64,000 nt of DNA from Strigamia acuminata. Lineage: Eukaryota > Arthropoda > Chilopoda > Geophilomorpha > Linotaeniidae. The notes under the pieces are model-generated. The model saw only the letters and a list, made by a program, of their open reading frames with translations, was not told where the DNA came from and did not search any database. The DNA is taken from the NCBI GenBank assembly GCA_949358305.1, contig OX442316.1:8804001-8868000 (forward strand), read 5' to 3'. Within the stretch, counting starts at the first letter, position 1; each line of letters begins with the position of its first letter. Below, piece by piece: positions 54,020 through 64,000 of the stretch. The position numbers and the translations under genes were made by a program.

Positions 54020-54348
54020 TACAACGCTTTTTTTTCCCCTTCGTGTACAAGAAATAGATTTGTTTGTACAAAATTAATAAACACCTTTTGATAATGTTAA
54101 CACTGAATAAAATCATCATGTTCGGTCATGAACTCGATGCAATCTGGATGTTTTGTTTAAATTGAAAGGAAAATGACAACTGTCACTCTATCAGGTCTTG
54201 TTTGAAATTAATAATTCTATAAGTTTTGAAATTATTGTAAACATTAAAAGTGCGACAGTTCCACCGGAGGTTTAGCACTGCTCCGCTGTGAAGAGTTTGC
54301 AAACTGCTGCTAAAAATATTTGAACTTTACAAACACGATCTTGCTACT

Positions 54349-54531
54349 CTAATTAATGAATAATACCAAGGGTATGTGATTGGACATAAGTGGAGTTTCG
54401 ACATCCTCTTCAGGGTGGCCATAAGAAGTGTGCGGAAATTTCCAACTGACTACTTTGTGGGCTGGAGAAAACCACTGAAGTGGCTGCTGTAATGGATTTT
54501 GTTCGAGAGGGTGTTGATCCGTCGATTCGGT
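54349..54531 (-). CDS. Side exon: C-terminus and stop
   Basis: Acceptor GATTATACAG, then 60 codons and TAG. The end reads EEDVETPLMSNH followed by a short hydrophobic tail. ETPLM recalls a TPLM-type motif that I remember from the C-termini of other Side proteins. A second frame is open here but ends without any family motif. Confidence 0.82.
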   Translation of the reverse strand, partial: TESTDQHPLEQNPLQQPLQWFSPAHKVVSWKFPHTSYGHPEEDVETPLMSNHIPLVLFIN

Positions 54532-57500
54532 CTGTATAATCGCACGTATCAATTAAATCTAATCAAACTCGACAGAAAATGAATGGTAATTAGATTTGAA
54601 CGGGTTACCGCTTTTATTTGGTATAAATTACTCATTTCGTTATGATATTGGACAGGATCTGATGTATTTCGTATGGTGTATGCTGGTAAATGAGTTTGCC
54701 TTTGAAGTGAATTCTCTAACTGATGAGGATTTTGAGAGTAACTCTGTTGATTGCGTAAACACTTAACTTCTACTGGAGGGAACTCTTGATCTTATTGACA
54801 TGCGGAGAATAAATAAAGGTAGATGGTATGCAAAGAATATTTAGGAGAGCAACAAACCTTCTTTGCTATTGCTGCTGGGAATCAAATCCGGGCACTTTTC
54901 ATCAGCATCTCCAGTTTCGTCTACATCTTTACGCAAAGGAAAGCTTGATCTATAGACATTAAAATACAAACCCAACATCAATAAGAATTCTATAAATGTC
55001 TGCACACGCGCGTAAATAATAAATAAAGGTTATACCTCTCTTCTTTTTCTCTCTCGATGCGCTTTTGTTTCATGATTTGTGTCACTTTACATCGCATGAT
55101 GATGACAATTGCGATGGCAACGATCGACAAAGCCGAAACGACGCCAATTAATACTCCTAAGATGGGAGTCAAGGCTAAAACGCCATTATCTAGAGAAGAA
55201 AACGTTAGTAGGAATAATAAAATAAGAATAATTGGTAATAAACTGTCACCTTCGGAGTTATCAACTAAATCTCGTGTGCGCGCATTCATCTCTACTGGCT
55301 CACTGCGCCCCTTTAAATTTGAAGCGTAAATGTTTAATGTCAGTGTAGTTCCTGACTGCAGACCACTCACATAAAAAAGAGGACGTGGATTGGTGAATGT
55401 CCATTTGAGCTAAATAATAGAAGGAAAATAGCAATGGCCACTCGTAAAAATCTAACACAATTTGTATCTTTTAAAACTATTTTCATTTTAATTGTAATGG
55501 AAACAGCATCATCTCCTCTCCGCTTAATATGCTAAGATAATATTAAATTATGAGGGAAGAAATAAATTAAATGCATTTTAACTTGTGCAAGCATACTGTA
55601 CAGTTAGAGTAAATTTAAAGTAATGTTTACCTCTCTCGTAATGGCATTATTTATTTCCAAGATAAAATTTTGCACGAGGCCGCCATTATATCCTTCGCGG
55701 CACTCAACATACAGTGAAGATTCAGTTTCATTATAAACTGTGCAATTGTATACAGGTTCCGGAATTCCTGAAAGAATTATTTGGTTGTGCATTGTGCGTA
55801 TGAGCATATCTGTAGGTTTGTGTTCATGTTTTATATTACCAGCAGCTATAACGTGATAAAAGCAAGGTTCTATTTGGGTACCAATTTCATTTGTTGCCCA
55901 GCACATTAGAGTGCCAAAATCCAGTTCCGATCTTGGAATGAACAGGAGAGTGCTCTCTGTTGCACTGGTTACAGAAGGGATTCGGTGGGATGTGTGGTTG
56001 AAGGCCCAACGGTAAGTTAGTTTATCTGGATAAGCGACCACCTGACAAAGAATGTGAGCTGCCTCATTCTTCGCAACACCGTAGGTGGTTATTTGGTTTG
56101 TTTTACAAATGGGAAAGTCTGCAAGAATAATTCCATTTACCCTAAATCATCTAAACAATACAATGGTTTTTAAAGGTTAAGTGAACAGTTTTTTTTTAAA
56201 AAAATTTATATTTTATTTTTGAAATTTTTGAAATTTTTTCGCATGGTAGAAAAGAGAATGTCCTCTTTATGCCACTTTTTATTGATTATTTAATATGAGA
56301 TTATACAGTATATTGTACTACACATATATCAACACATACCAAGTCAGTTTATCTTTATTTATGTAGCCTGAAACTTGTTTTTGTTTGGTTTCTACTTGTA
56401 GGTTTGCAGTAGGAATTGGTGACACGCTTAAATTAAAAAAATGCAGTGCCGTAATAGATGAAAAATGTAAAACAATTTTTGTTTTTACCTTTTTCATCGG
56501 TACAGACACTATTTTCTGACGGAACGACAAGTAAATGATTATTTTATATTGATGTGTGGCTGCTTTCACTTAACCTTTAATAATGACCTTTAGATTTGGA
56601 AATAATCAGTGCAGTCATTAACTTACGTTTCACGCGCAATTGGAAGACATTACTCAGCGCTTCACCTTCTGAGTTGATGGCGATGCATTTATAAGATCCA
56701 ACACTACTCCTTTGTGCAGACTGGATTACTAAAGACTGGTTATTGATAATAATTCCGGCAGTGGCATTATTCACTAGGTATTGGTTCTAGTTAAAAATGG
56801 GAAGAAATACGAAACCGCTATAAACAAGGATTGGTTTGAAATCGTTGGTTGGACAAGAAAATCTTGTTTCATGACCAAACATATAAATAAGTCTTTTAAA
56901 TACATAAACAACTTTATAGCACCAACTTTTGGTTTATGGTTTACTGTAAAGCAGTTGCTGCCTTCGACTGATAGAAACATTTTCATTTTGGCACACTCAA
57001 CAGAATTACACAACTGCGCTCGAAAACGTCATATAAACCCATCACTATTCGGTCGTAAAGTTGGCACAGTTCTATTTAAATTTATTGCTCTTCATCAGTA
57101 AACAAAATTTTAAGACTGAGTCGGTAGATCTCTTTTCTTTAAAAATAAAAAGGATCTTATTTCTTTTCGCCTTTTATGTTGCGGACATATGTGGACATTG
57201 CAAAGCTGCTGACCATCAATTTTTCAGTTATTTCATGTCACAGATGTGACTCACTAACATATTGAATAGAAAAAAAAGATTGAATATACTCAACTTTGAA
57301 TTATTCACCTGAAATTTCCATTCTACTGCGTGTGCAAAGGGATTGGCAGTGATACGGCATTCGAAGAAAACATCATCTCCTTCGTGTATGTTATCTTTTT
57401 TTTGCGACGGTCCTAATTCCAGTGTCACAATGGGAATAACTATTAAGTAAAAAAGACGAATACTATATTAGATTAAATTAACTAGTAAATAGATTTAGTA

Positions 57501-60500
57501 GAAATTGCCATTTTTCAAATAATTCCTTGGATTTTATGTAACTTAAATGTAGATTTACTCAGTTCAAGTCTGTTTTTAGGAAGAACAATTGAGCAGTAGG
57601 TCTTAAAAATGATGGATTTTAAAATAACTAGTTTTATATTGAGCCTTACCAATATGATGATGGAAATATTTTCCTATCATCTCTTACATTTGCATGGCTC
57701 TACATTGCCTTGAACGAAGTACGGCTTTGGATTCCATCAGAAACTCCAGAAGCCGCCTTTATCCTTTCGTGATCACCCAATCACCATCATTCACATTCAT
57801 TCGAAGTGACTGACTATAGTATCGAAAAATCCTCTCTGTGTTCAATTCGTGCGATGGTATATCCATTTTAATTTTCAAGTCTAAGGTATTTCTACTTCTA
57901 ATTGATTTTGCGACCGCGTATTATCTGATATTACTGTACTATGCAACCATCATTTAATTTTTAAATTTAATTAATTTAGGTTCAGAAGATATTTGCTTCC
58001 ATTAATTCCCACCGCAGTGTTTTCCCATTCATTTTCATATTCCACTTTTGTGATATTTTCAAAATGTCTGAAAAGAAAATTGTTTTTTATCTCTTTTCCA
58101 TTTTCTTCTTCAACCGTAACAACTTTGATAAATTACTTCATTACTTTTCCACGTCTAGAAGGCAAATTGCGATGAATCAATAAATAGTACTCTTACACTT
58201 TAGAGAAATTGAATGTGAATTTTGTAAAAGAAAAGAGAGAGAGAGAAAAAAAGTTGAAAGGCAATTTTAGTTTGCAAATTTTTCTAACGAGTACGAGCGA
58301 ATAATTTAAGGCTTATTTTCACATTACTGATGTGCACTGAGAAGGAGAAAAAAATTGATGTTTACTAAAATTATTGACAATTGACTTACAGTGGATGTCG
58401 AGGGTCCAACCATCTTCAATGCCACTTTTTTGAATGGCAGGGTTTTCTGCGCGGCAAGACAGGTATTTGCCGTCGTCAGCACTTGTTGGTTTAAAATTCA
58501 GGACACTAGTAGTAATGTTTTCATCACTTGAAGTTGTCTCCTCTGTGTTTTTAAGTCGCTGATCACCCATCCACCAGGCCATGATAGGCAGAGGACGAGA
58601 GCCAAAAGAACGACATTGCAATTTGTAACGTCGTCCTGCTGACAGCGAACGACGGGGACTGTGAATTTTAACACCGAGTGGTTTTACTAGATACAAGTAA
58701 CAGAAAGAAAAAAATTTAATGGATTATTGGAAATTTATTAGAAATAAATTAGAAAGAATAAAGGCACTACCGAATTTCTATTTTGGGATTTCTGCTGTAA
58801 ACATTGAGCAATTTATTTATTTTTTATTTTTTATTACTGATATCTTGTTTATGATTTATTTTCATTCAATACGACGGCGTAACGACCTCGCTCCATCATT
58901 AAACTCTGCTTTTCTTTTGTTCTTATAGTTTAATTTATGTGATTCCTTATAATTCCTGCCATCAATTGATCAATGCCAACAGGTCCTTCTTTGACCAAAA
59001 TTCAGACGTTGTCGATGGATTAGCACATCATAAATTTCAAGCAACTTGTATAAAAATGTCATTTTACTCAACTTAATAGTCTGCTTTTTTTGCCCTCCCT
59101 TATGTCACAGTTGGGTTCATTTCCTTTCAGAAATTTCGCCATCCTATCCAATATGTCTTACGATCATGAATCATCAGTGTTATTCTTGCGCACGATAATG
59201 CACTTCCGTATGATTATGTTTTTCAAATGGTGTCACAATTCATTATGTTCTACCATCTAATTCCAATATCAAATGTTTTTCTTTCCCCATCACTCCTTCG
59301 TTTTCAAGAAAATTAAAAAGTTTTTTCACAAATGTTATTCTAGATGCTGACTCATTACCATTCGTTTCTCCGAGTACATCTAGATTATAGTTTCAAAAGA
59401 AAAAGTACACAACGAAGAACTAGAACAAAAGAAGCTTTAAAGCAAGCTTTAGCGAATTGCTTTTTTATGGTTATAGCTCATATCTATTACGAGCAATTTA
59501 TCCTCGTACTGTATATGGATTAAATACTTAAGAAAAAATGGCAGCCGATTGAACACAGATATAAATAATCCTTAGAAAACTGCGTACAAAAAAATTATTA
59601 ATGAGCTACTTTAACAACATTTATTTGCTTAGTATAATTTTAATTTTGCTTCATATTACTAGCAAACTTCTTAATTTAATTTTATCTAAGACATGGTGGG
59701 TGGGCCATCGTGCACTACTCGTGTGGTCGAGGTTATCGCAAATCTTTAGGGCAGCAGGTGCTTTTGCGGCATGTAATTTGATTGAATAACACATAAATAC
59801 ATCCTTGAACTTGGAAGTTTTACATTCATTTCAGTTGAAAATAAATCTCAATTTTAAGGAAAACTTGATAGGAAAGGAAGTTTATACTCTGTACTCGTTT
59901 TTGTACGAATATACATTACATACGCATTAAGTGCCACTTTAAGAAAGTTTTGCAAGTGAAATGAGTTTTAGCTGAGTAAAGATAAAAAGAAGTGTAAAAA
60001 AGACTTAATAATGTTTTATTTTTGTTGGTGAATACTTCACTTTTATAACCTGCGGAATATGAATAGCCATATTTAATCCGTCACCTGACGGCCATTAAGC
60101 TTGGCGAATAAAACTGAATATGAAAAACCCATTTCCAACCCATGTGAACAGCAGAAACGTTTTACACTCCATTCATTTTTACTCTAAGGAAATAAACCAG
60201 CAAGTTGCTAATTGCATCGTTAAAAATGTTTTACCATTCCTTCATACATGAATTTGAAACTTACAATTCATATCCAGATTTATGCTTGTTGCCATCGGTT
60301 TCGTCAGGTTGGTATTGGAAGCCTTGCAAGTGAACGTGGCGCCGAAATGCGCTCGACTCAAGGCCGGAACGACCAAGTCGTTGCGAACAATTCCCAAAGA
60401 GGTCACTTCATAATTGTCGTCCATTAAGGTATCTTCGCGCCACCAAGTAACAGCAGGCGGAGGCCAACCTTAGATGATGAGGAAAATGAAGATAAATACC

Positions 60501-62512
60501 CGGCCTAATGTTCTACTCCACTCTACAAGTTAAGAGGCCTATAATTTTTACCTTCCTTGGCTTCGCATGAAATGAAGAGAGTTGAACCCTCATTGTAAGG
60601 CCCCACTACAGATCCCAACTCTAAACCTCTCTCGTCCAAAATGGATGGAGATATAGGTGGAACTGAAGAGATACGTTATTGTTAAAACAAATCTTGTCAG
60701 CTGAGCTGAGATTATTAGTGTCAGGAACCTATAACAGTAAGATTAACGACGAAATATCGCGTGGGTGAACTTCGAAAATCCACTCGACATCGATAGCTGC
60801 CTTCGTCGCTTTCTTCCACTTCATGGATAAGCAAATAAGCAGGATTAGGCTGCGTGCGAAATACCATCCGGTTGCGCACGTCGTCCCCTAGCACATGTTT
60901 GCCAGAGTCTAAAGGTTTATCTCGAAGATCCAAACTGCAAAACCAGAGGCAAAGAACGTATTTTAAATCAAGACATTTACTGCGGGCTTAAAGGCAATAT
61001 CGATTCAACTTGATTACATGGTCGCCTCGTCTCCAAGACTTAATTTTTATTTGCTCTATATTTTTTATGGCGCTATTCACTTTTGTATAATTAATTTCTT
61101 GACAATAATACAAATTACGAGCGTTTTATGGCATTTCTTTGGTATGTGAAGACATCACCCCACAAGCACCTACTATTGACCAAGTATAACCCACTCTTGT
61201 GGGTCACGGTGCTCCATGCCATGACCCAGGAGGTTGCAGGTTTAATACTCAGATCACCTTTTAAAATCAACCTCAGTTCTCGTCTGGTTAGTTAGGTCGG
61301 AATGTGTTGAAACTGGTGTTTGAAAAGGGTTCGAAATTGGGGGTGACAATGTCTATGTGCTTATTTGACAGTTGGGAACTGATTTACATATTTCCTGTTT
61401 AAGAATAAAAGTTTTGTTGTATGTTTTACCTAAAACCGTGTGGCTGCTTATTTCTCATCTTGCAAACCACCATTTTACATCACCATCCGCTCAACAAACC
61501 AAGCGATTTCGACAAAGTCCATTATTGCGAGTTAGTATTTTAACAGAATGTTCGTTCACCAAGGTGATCGGAACAAAACTCTTGGTCAGCCAGCATCTCT
61601 CACCGCTTGACTGCCCTTGGTCCGTGATGGACCAATCCAATCCTGGGAACAAGGATTGGGTGGGGCCATTGGGCAATGATGGCACCGTGACCAGTAGCGG
61701 TTTAGTGCGGAACCACCACTACCGGTCACAAAATGACAAAATAAATAAAGATAAAAGAAAATGATAAAATAAAAAATAAAGTTCAAAAACACAAATGTAG
61801 AAAAGCCCTTGGAATAAAATTGAAAACCTGCTCTTAGAAAATGCCTATTGATCGTGCAGGTAAGACTGCAATGTTCCCACAGATTTTCTTTCTTTTTGAA
61901 GTGTGGAAATGTTTTAACAGCAGAAACTCGCCAACCTGGAACTACATTAATTAATTACACCTTTAAATTACGCGATCAACATCTAATGTGAGTTGGTTTT
62001 ATATGTAAATAAAGTTTGGTCAAAATCTAATTGCTTTTTGATTACACTTCAGAGCCAAAATTGATGGCTTGTCAACATTAAGTTTTAGCAAAAGCTTTCA
62101 GAGTTCAGACAGTGAAACATCGAATACATGAGAGACCAAACCAAAATTGCTACTGTTTGCGAGTTAAATATTAATGTGATGTAACATATAGCTTTTTTGC
62201 GTTGTATACATACTAGATATCGTACTACACGCGTCGAATAAAAAAAAAAATCTTGTGAAAATGATTCAATGTATGTAGATATTGTAGATTAAAAAAAGAA
62301 AGAAATGAATTATTCATAACATAATTTTTGCAAACTGAAATGTAATACGAGTGCATTTCACCTGTAAAATGGACTTCCCGATATTTCCCTGTACCAGAAG
62401 ATCAAATGAGGTTTATCGTTATCAGTAGGTGGTGTTATGTTGCAAGGTAATTGCGCTTCTCTTTTTAATACAGCAGTCACGTTGACGCCATCCAACATGG
62501 CAATGACCTCCC
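54349..62512 (-). CDS. side: Sidestep-family Ig receptor, 14 coding exons (whole gene span without signal-peptide exons)
   Basis: Type I membrane receptor of the sidestep family. Members act in axon guidance and bind Beat-family Ig proteins; that role is family knowledge, not visible here. Exons in transcript order: 62512-62362, 60934-60729, 60662-60552, 60468-60265, 58686-58390, 57439-57309, 56786-56627, 56118-55840, 55767-55631, 55409-55250, 55189-55036, 54949-54858, 54790-54609, 54531-54349. All have GT/AG borders and all phases agree, giving 814 residues numbered from the first full codon. Ig1 has C23, W39 and C99; Ig2 C151, W164, C203; Ig3 C248, W261, C301; Ig4 C350, W363, C400; Ig5 C444, W457, C492. 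A fibronectin-III-like part (about 513-611) holds the family motif YNCTVYN and a conserved VEC..GYNGG. One transmembrane helix spans about 615-640, then a basic stop-transfer (KQKRIEREKEER). The tail ends near ETPLM (799-803). No disruption was seen. It is one of several Side paralogs and I cannot say which. Confidence 0.93.
54609..54790 (-). CDS. Side exon: cytoplasmic tail 2
   Basis: A 182-nt exon rich in Gln, Asn and Ser, found by requiring phase continuity. Acceptor CAATAAG, donor GCG/GTAACC. No known domain; the tail is probably disordered. Reading through it is what puts the last exon in the ETPLM frame. Confidence 0.8.
54858..54949 (-). CDS. Side exon: cytoplasmic tail 1
   Basis: Phase-correct 92-nt exon. 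It carries an acidic stretch and KCPDLIPSS, similar to the CPD.IP motif found in Side tails. Flanked by introns of 86 and 67 nt. Confidence 0.85.
55036..55189 (-). CDS. Side exon: transmembrane helix
   Basis: Encodes a hydrophobic run from about VLALTPILGVLIGVV to IIMR, followed by a strongly charged juxtamembrane stretch. Acceptor TTCTCTAG, donor GAGAG/GTATAA. Confidence 0.92.
55250..55409 (-). CDS. Side exon: FN3-like domain, second part
   Basis: Contains YVSGLQSGTTLTLNIYASN and KGRSEPVEM, the G strand of the fibronectin-like domain. Acceptor TATTTAG; it ends in phase 1 before a 60-nt intron. Confidence 0.92.
55631..55767 (-). CDS. Side exon: FN3-like domain, first part
   Basis: Reads IPEPVYNCTVYN, then SSLYVECREGYNGGLVQNF, the conserved membrane-proximal block of the family. 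It ends GAGAG/GTAAAC in phase 0. Confidence 0.93.
55840..56118 (-). CDS. Side exon: Ig5
   Basis: Opens with FPICKTNQITTYGVAKNE, a typical Side Ig5 entry. Cysteines sit at 444 and 492 and the core tryptophan at 457. The donor GCTGCTG/GTAATA leads into a 72-nt intron. Confidence 0.93.
56119..56626 (-). other. Side intron 7
   Basis: 508 nt between the Ig4 and Ig5 exons. AT-rich with homopolymer runs near 56,190-56,240; nothing else seen. Confidence 0.6.
56627..56786 (-). CDS. Side exon: rest of Ig4
   Basis: The acceptor AACTAG at 56,787 is the one that keeps phase 0; a nearer AG at 56,775 would shift the frame. The exon reads AGIIINNQSLVIQ and VGSYKCIAINSEGEALSN, then ends AAAC/GTAAGT. Confidence 0.92.
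56787..57308 (-). other. Side intron 6
   Basis: 522 nt. A plus-strand open frame runs through most of it (56,781-57,101) but has no domain or family match, so it is taken as chance. Confidence 0.6.
57309..57439 (-). CDS. Side exon: start of Ig4
   Basis: The split codon F is followed by IPIVTLELG, then EGDDVFFECRITANP and EWKFQ, the conserved Side Ig4 start. It ends CAG/GTGAAT in phase 0. Confidence 0.94.
57440..58389 (-). other. Side intron 5
   Basis: 950 nt of AT-rich sequence with a pyrimidine-rich stretch on the plus strand near 58,080. Nothing coding recognised. Confidence 0.6.
58390..58686 (-). CDS. Side exon: Ig3 complete
   Basis: The split codon makes LKPLGVKI, the usual family entry into Ig3. 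Next come CRSFGSRPLPIMAWW and ADDGKYLSC, and the exon ends WTLDIH. Acceptor TATCTAG, donor CACT/GTAAGT. Confidence 0.95.
58687..60264 (-). other. Side intron 4
   Basis: 1,578 nt, AT-rich apart from a small GC-richer patch at 59,690-59,765. No exon-like frame with splice sites seen. Confidence 0.6.
60265..60468 (-). CDS. Side exon: rest of Ig2
   Basis: The frame reads WPPPAVTWWRED and FGATFTCKASN. In place of the usual D.G.Y it has F.G.T.F.C before the second cysteine. The donor AATT/GTAAGT is strong and in phase 1; the next intron is 1,578 nt. Confidence 0.93.
60552..60662 (-). CDS. Side exon: linker and start of Ig2
   Basis: Completes the VPP linker that follows Ig1 in this family, then runs through GPYNEGSTLFISCEAKE to the donor G/GTAAAA. 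The flanking introns are only 66 and 83 nt. Confidence 0.93.
60729..60934 (-). CDS. Side exon: end of Ig1
   Basis: The acceptor TTTTGCAG follows a 1,427-nt intron. Joining the phase-2 AG to T gives FYSLDLRDKP. The exon holds SDEGSYRC and RVDFRSSPTR, the most diagnostic Side-family Ig1 signature, and ends VNLTVI in phase 1. Confidence 0.95.
60935..62361 (-). other. Side intron 1
   Basis: 1,427-nt intron between the two Ig1 exons. Besides the hairpin run it holds another GC-richer patch (61,150-61,260) with ACCCAC-TCTT-GTGGGT and a faint tRNA B-box-like GCAGGTTTAATACTC. Both could belong to one decayed SINE-type insertion. Confidence 0.5.
61618..61730 (+). other. Run of consecutive hairpins in Side intron 1
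   Basis: TGGTCC-GTGAT-GGACCA, then CCAATCCT-7 nt-AGGATTGG, then a weaker GCCAT...ATGGC, then a 15-bp stem (61,687-61,701 with 61,715-61,729, 13 of 15 paired). The block is GC-rich in an AT-rich intron. It may be a structured RNA, a SINE or another insertion; not identified. Confidence 0.35.
62362..62512 (-). CDS. Side exon: start of Ig1
   Basis: Acceptor TATCTACAG, then a two-base remainder and an open frame with the Side hallmarks LPCNI (first Ig1 cysteine) and FWYRE (core tryptophan). It ends CAG/GTGAAA in phase 2. The missing first base must come from an upstream phase-1 exon. Confidence 0.93.
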
Positions 62513-63223
62513 CTGTAGATAAAAAGAAATATAGCGTTAAATTTATACAAATCGTTTACAAAACCAATTCCATTTTTGCTGAAGAAATAGATTCTATTTT
62601 ATTTGGTTCCAGTGTCATTTATTTCTTTCTTGCCACCTTTTTCTTCCCATGAGGGCCATGATTTGTACCAGGCACATTTTATCGAGATGCGCAAGCCATG
62701 TTTGATTTAACGTCTAGACGTTTATGAACTGGGCGACATACACGAGCTCTTTCCTTTTTATGGGGCACTCAGAGGGAAGGGACATCCAAACTCGTCATCT
62801 CTCGGCACAACAAAAACAGATAGGACAACAAGACGGCTTTTCAATTAGAGTCGCTGCCTATTAAACTGACCGCATATCTTGTGGCTCTTGTCGACCTTAT
62901 AGCTTCAAGTTTCTTGCATTAACACCATATATAATGAGATGAAAAGCTATTACTGGCAAACCATGCTCGTAAAATTTGTGTAAAATGTTAAGAATAGAAA
63001 GTTTTGAGCAAAAAAAAAATGTTTACGGTTTAACGTTACAATTTAATATTGTAATTTGATTATTAACGATATTCTGACACGAGTTTTTCCAATTAACAAT
63101 TTGTAAATTCTATTATCTTCAATTTTAATCGAAAACGTTGATAAGGGAAATTGAAATATGAGTTTATATTTCTTATTATCACGATACCGACACTTAGTTT
63201 AATGAAATGGTTTAAACACTTAC

Positions 63224-63279
63224 CGCTGTGCATATTTTTTAAAATTCTATATAAGAGCAAATAATAAGAAAACTGATAA
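63224..63279 (-). CDS. Possible Side leader exon (second)
   Basis: The very strong donor CAGCG/GTAAGT ends in phase 1, exactly what the Ig1 exon needs. Two acceptors keep the frame: AACCCAG (56-nt exon, shown) and TATATAG (a 23-nt exon starting at 63,246). The longer form codes for a hydrophobic stretch with YYLLLYRIL. Inferred from phase and splice sites only. Confidence 0.4.
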
Positions 63280-63512
63280 CTGGGTTGAACTCTCCAAGGC
63301 TTACCCATGCTTGGGTTTATTAGATAAGGCTAAAGTGAACACATTATCACCACCATCGTCAAAACTTAAGTATTAAAGATAGAATGAGGAGAAGAAAGTG
63401 AAAAAGAAGAGCTGAAGCAAAGGCACTTTGATGGCATGCACAGATGCAAATAAGGTAACGGCTGTTGGAAAGAGAGGAGACCGGGATACTTATTGGCACA
63501 ATAACGACATAC

Positions 63513-63541
63513 CCAGCAAGGAGCAAAAGTTTTGCATTCAT
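63513..63541 (-). CDS. Possible Side start exon (ATG and leader start)
   Basis: ATG followed by MNAKLLLLAG, then the donor GG/GTATGT in phase 2. It fits either acceptor of the exon at 63,224-63,279, and together they would make a signal peptide. The true start could instead lie beyond the right end of the window. Confidence 0.35.
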
Positions 63542-64000
63542 GAAGAACTAATTTGAATCTGGAATGTTCTCTAGAGAGGGTTCTAATGGACTCGCCGTCT
63601 CAAAATGGTGTTAAAAAGAAAGAAGGAACCACGCAGGTGAAAACTGCTAATGACAATAAAAGAGAGGGGCCGAAAGAAATGCACTTAAATGCCGTTTGTT
63701 TCAAAACTTATCTGATATTTGATAACATTCCCCTCTTTTCTTTTCTTTTCTTTTTTATTTATTTATTAAAAAAAAGAAGAAGAAGTGACTGGCAGATATA
63801 ATTAAAAACGAATTCATATCATTTTTTTTTCTCAAACAGTTTGGCTTCAATATCTGTCAAGAAAAGTTAGAAAACGGAATTGCTAACCGTATAAACAATT
63901 CAAAAACTGTTTCCTGCCAACATGGAAATGTTTTAAATTAATTTCTATTTGTGGTTTTGTATTCATCAGCAAATTCACTTCAATAAATACAGCAACTCTA

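Noticed and set aside
55057-55329. 90-codon plus-strand frame
   Set aside because: Antisense shadow of the Side transmembrane and FN3 exons.
56775-56776. Nearer AG as the acceptor of the second Ig4 exon
   Set aside because: It would break the frame; the AG at 56,787-56,788 keeps phase 0 with the preceding exon.
59690-59765. GC-richer patch in Side intron 4 as an alternative exon
   Set aside because: No frame with splice sites in a compatible phase.

Overview
The window is AT-rich animal DNA (roughly two thirds A+T by eye). It has spliceosomal introns, very sparse coding sequence, many short non-autonomous repeats and no sign of prokaryotic gene organisation. The one gene that reads clearly is a sidestep (Side) family immunoglobulin-superfamily receptor. 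Known Side proteins are essentially arthropod guidance receptors that bind Beat proteins. Seven of its introns are only 60-86 nt, which suggests an arthropod with short introns, possibly a crustacean. The species cannot be named from the sequence.

Right end (about 54.0-63.5 kb, minus strand): 14 exons from 62,512 down to 54,349 join in perfect phase to give 814 residues. These encode five Ig domains, a fibronectin-III-like juxtamembrane domain, one transmembrane helix and a cytoplasmic tail of about 170 residues ending near an ETPLM motif. A first AATAAA lies about 330 nt past the stop. The signal-peptide end is less certain; two small exons at 63.2-63.5 kb fit in phase.

Left half (1-27.5 kb): a 72-nt minus-strand exon at 27,460-27,531 has a strong acceptor, an ATG, a 23-residue signal-peptide-like sequence and a GTAAGA donor. 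I read it as the first coding exon of a second minus-strand gene whose body lies beyond position 1, so 1-27.4 kb would be its first intron. The phase (1) is the same as the one used to enter Ig1 of the Side gene, so a tandem Side-type paralog is possible but unproven. From 27.5 to 54 kb is the intergenic or 5'-UTR-intron region between the two genes.

The non-coding DNA is full of repeat structures. They include a family with GGCGCGTTCAAAGTTTTGG ends (1.65, 3.24, 16.6-17.4, 44.2 kb), small inverted-repeat elements (6.2, 8.2 and 20.9 kb), and a perfect 70-bp palindrome (19.5 kb). There is also a block with five GTCGAC sites (30.7 kb), and a 2.2-kb inverted-repeat element filled with about 1.4 kb of an 11-bp minisatellite (40.1-42.3 kb). 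A degenerate copy of the 5' end of 28S rRNA lies at 50.3 kb. Frameshifted, coding-looking relics lie at 5.6 and 11.2-12.7 kb. No CRISPR arrays, operons or confident tRNA genes were seen.
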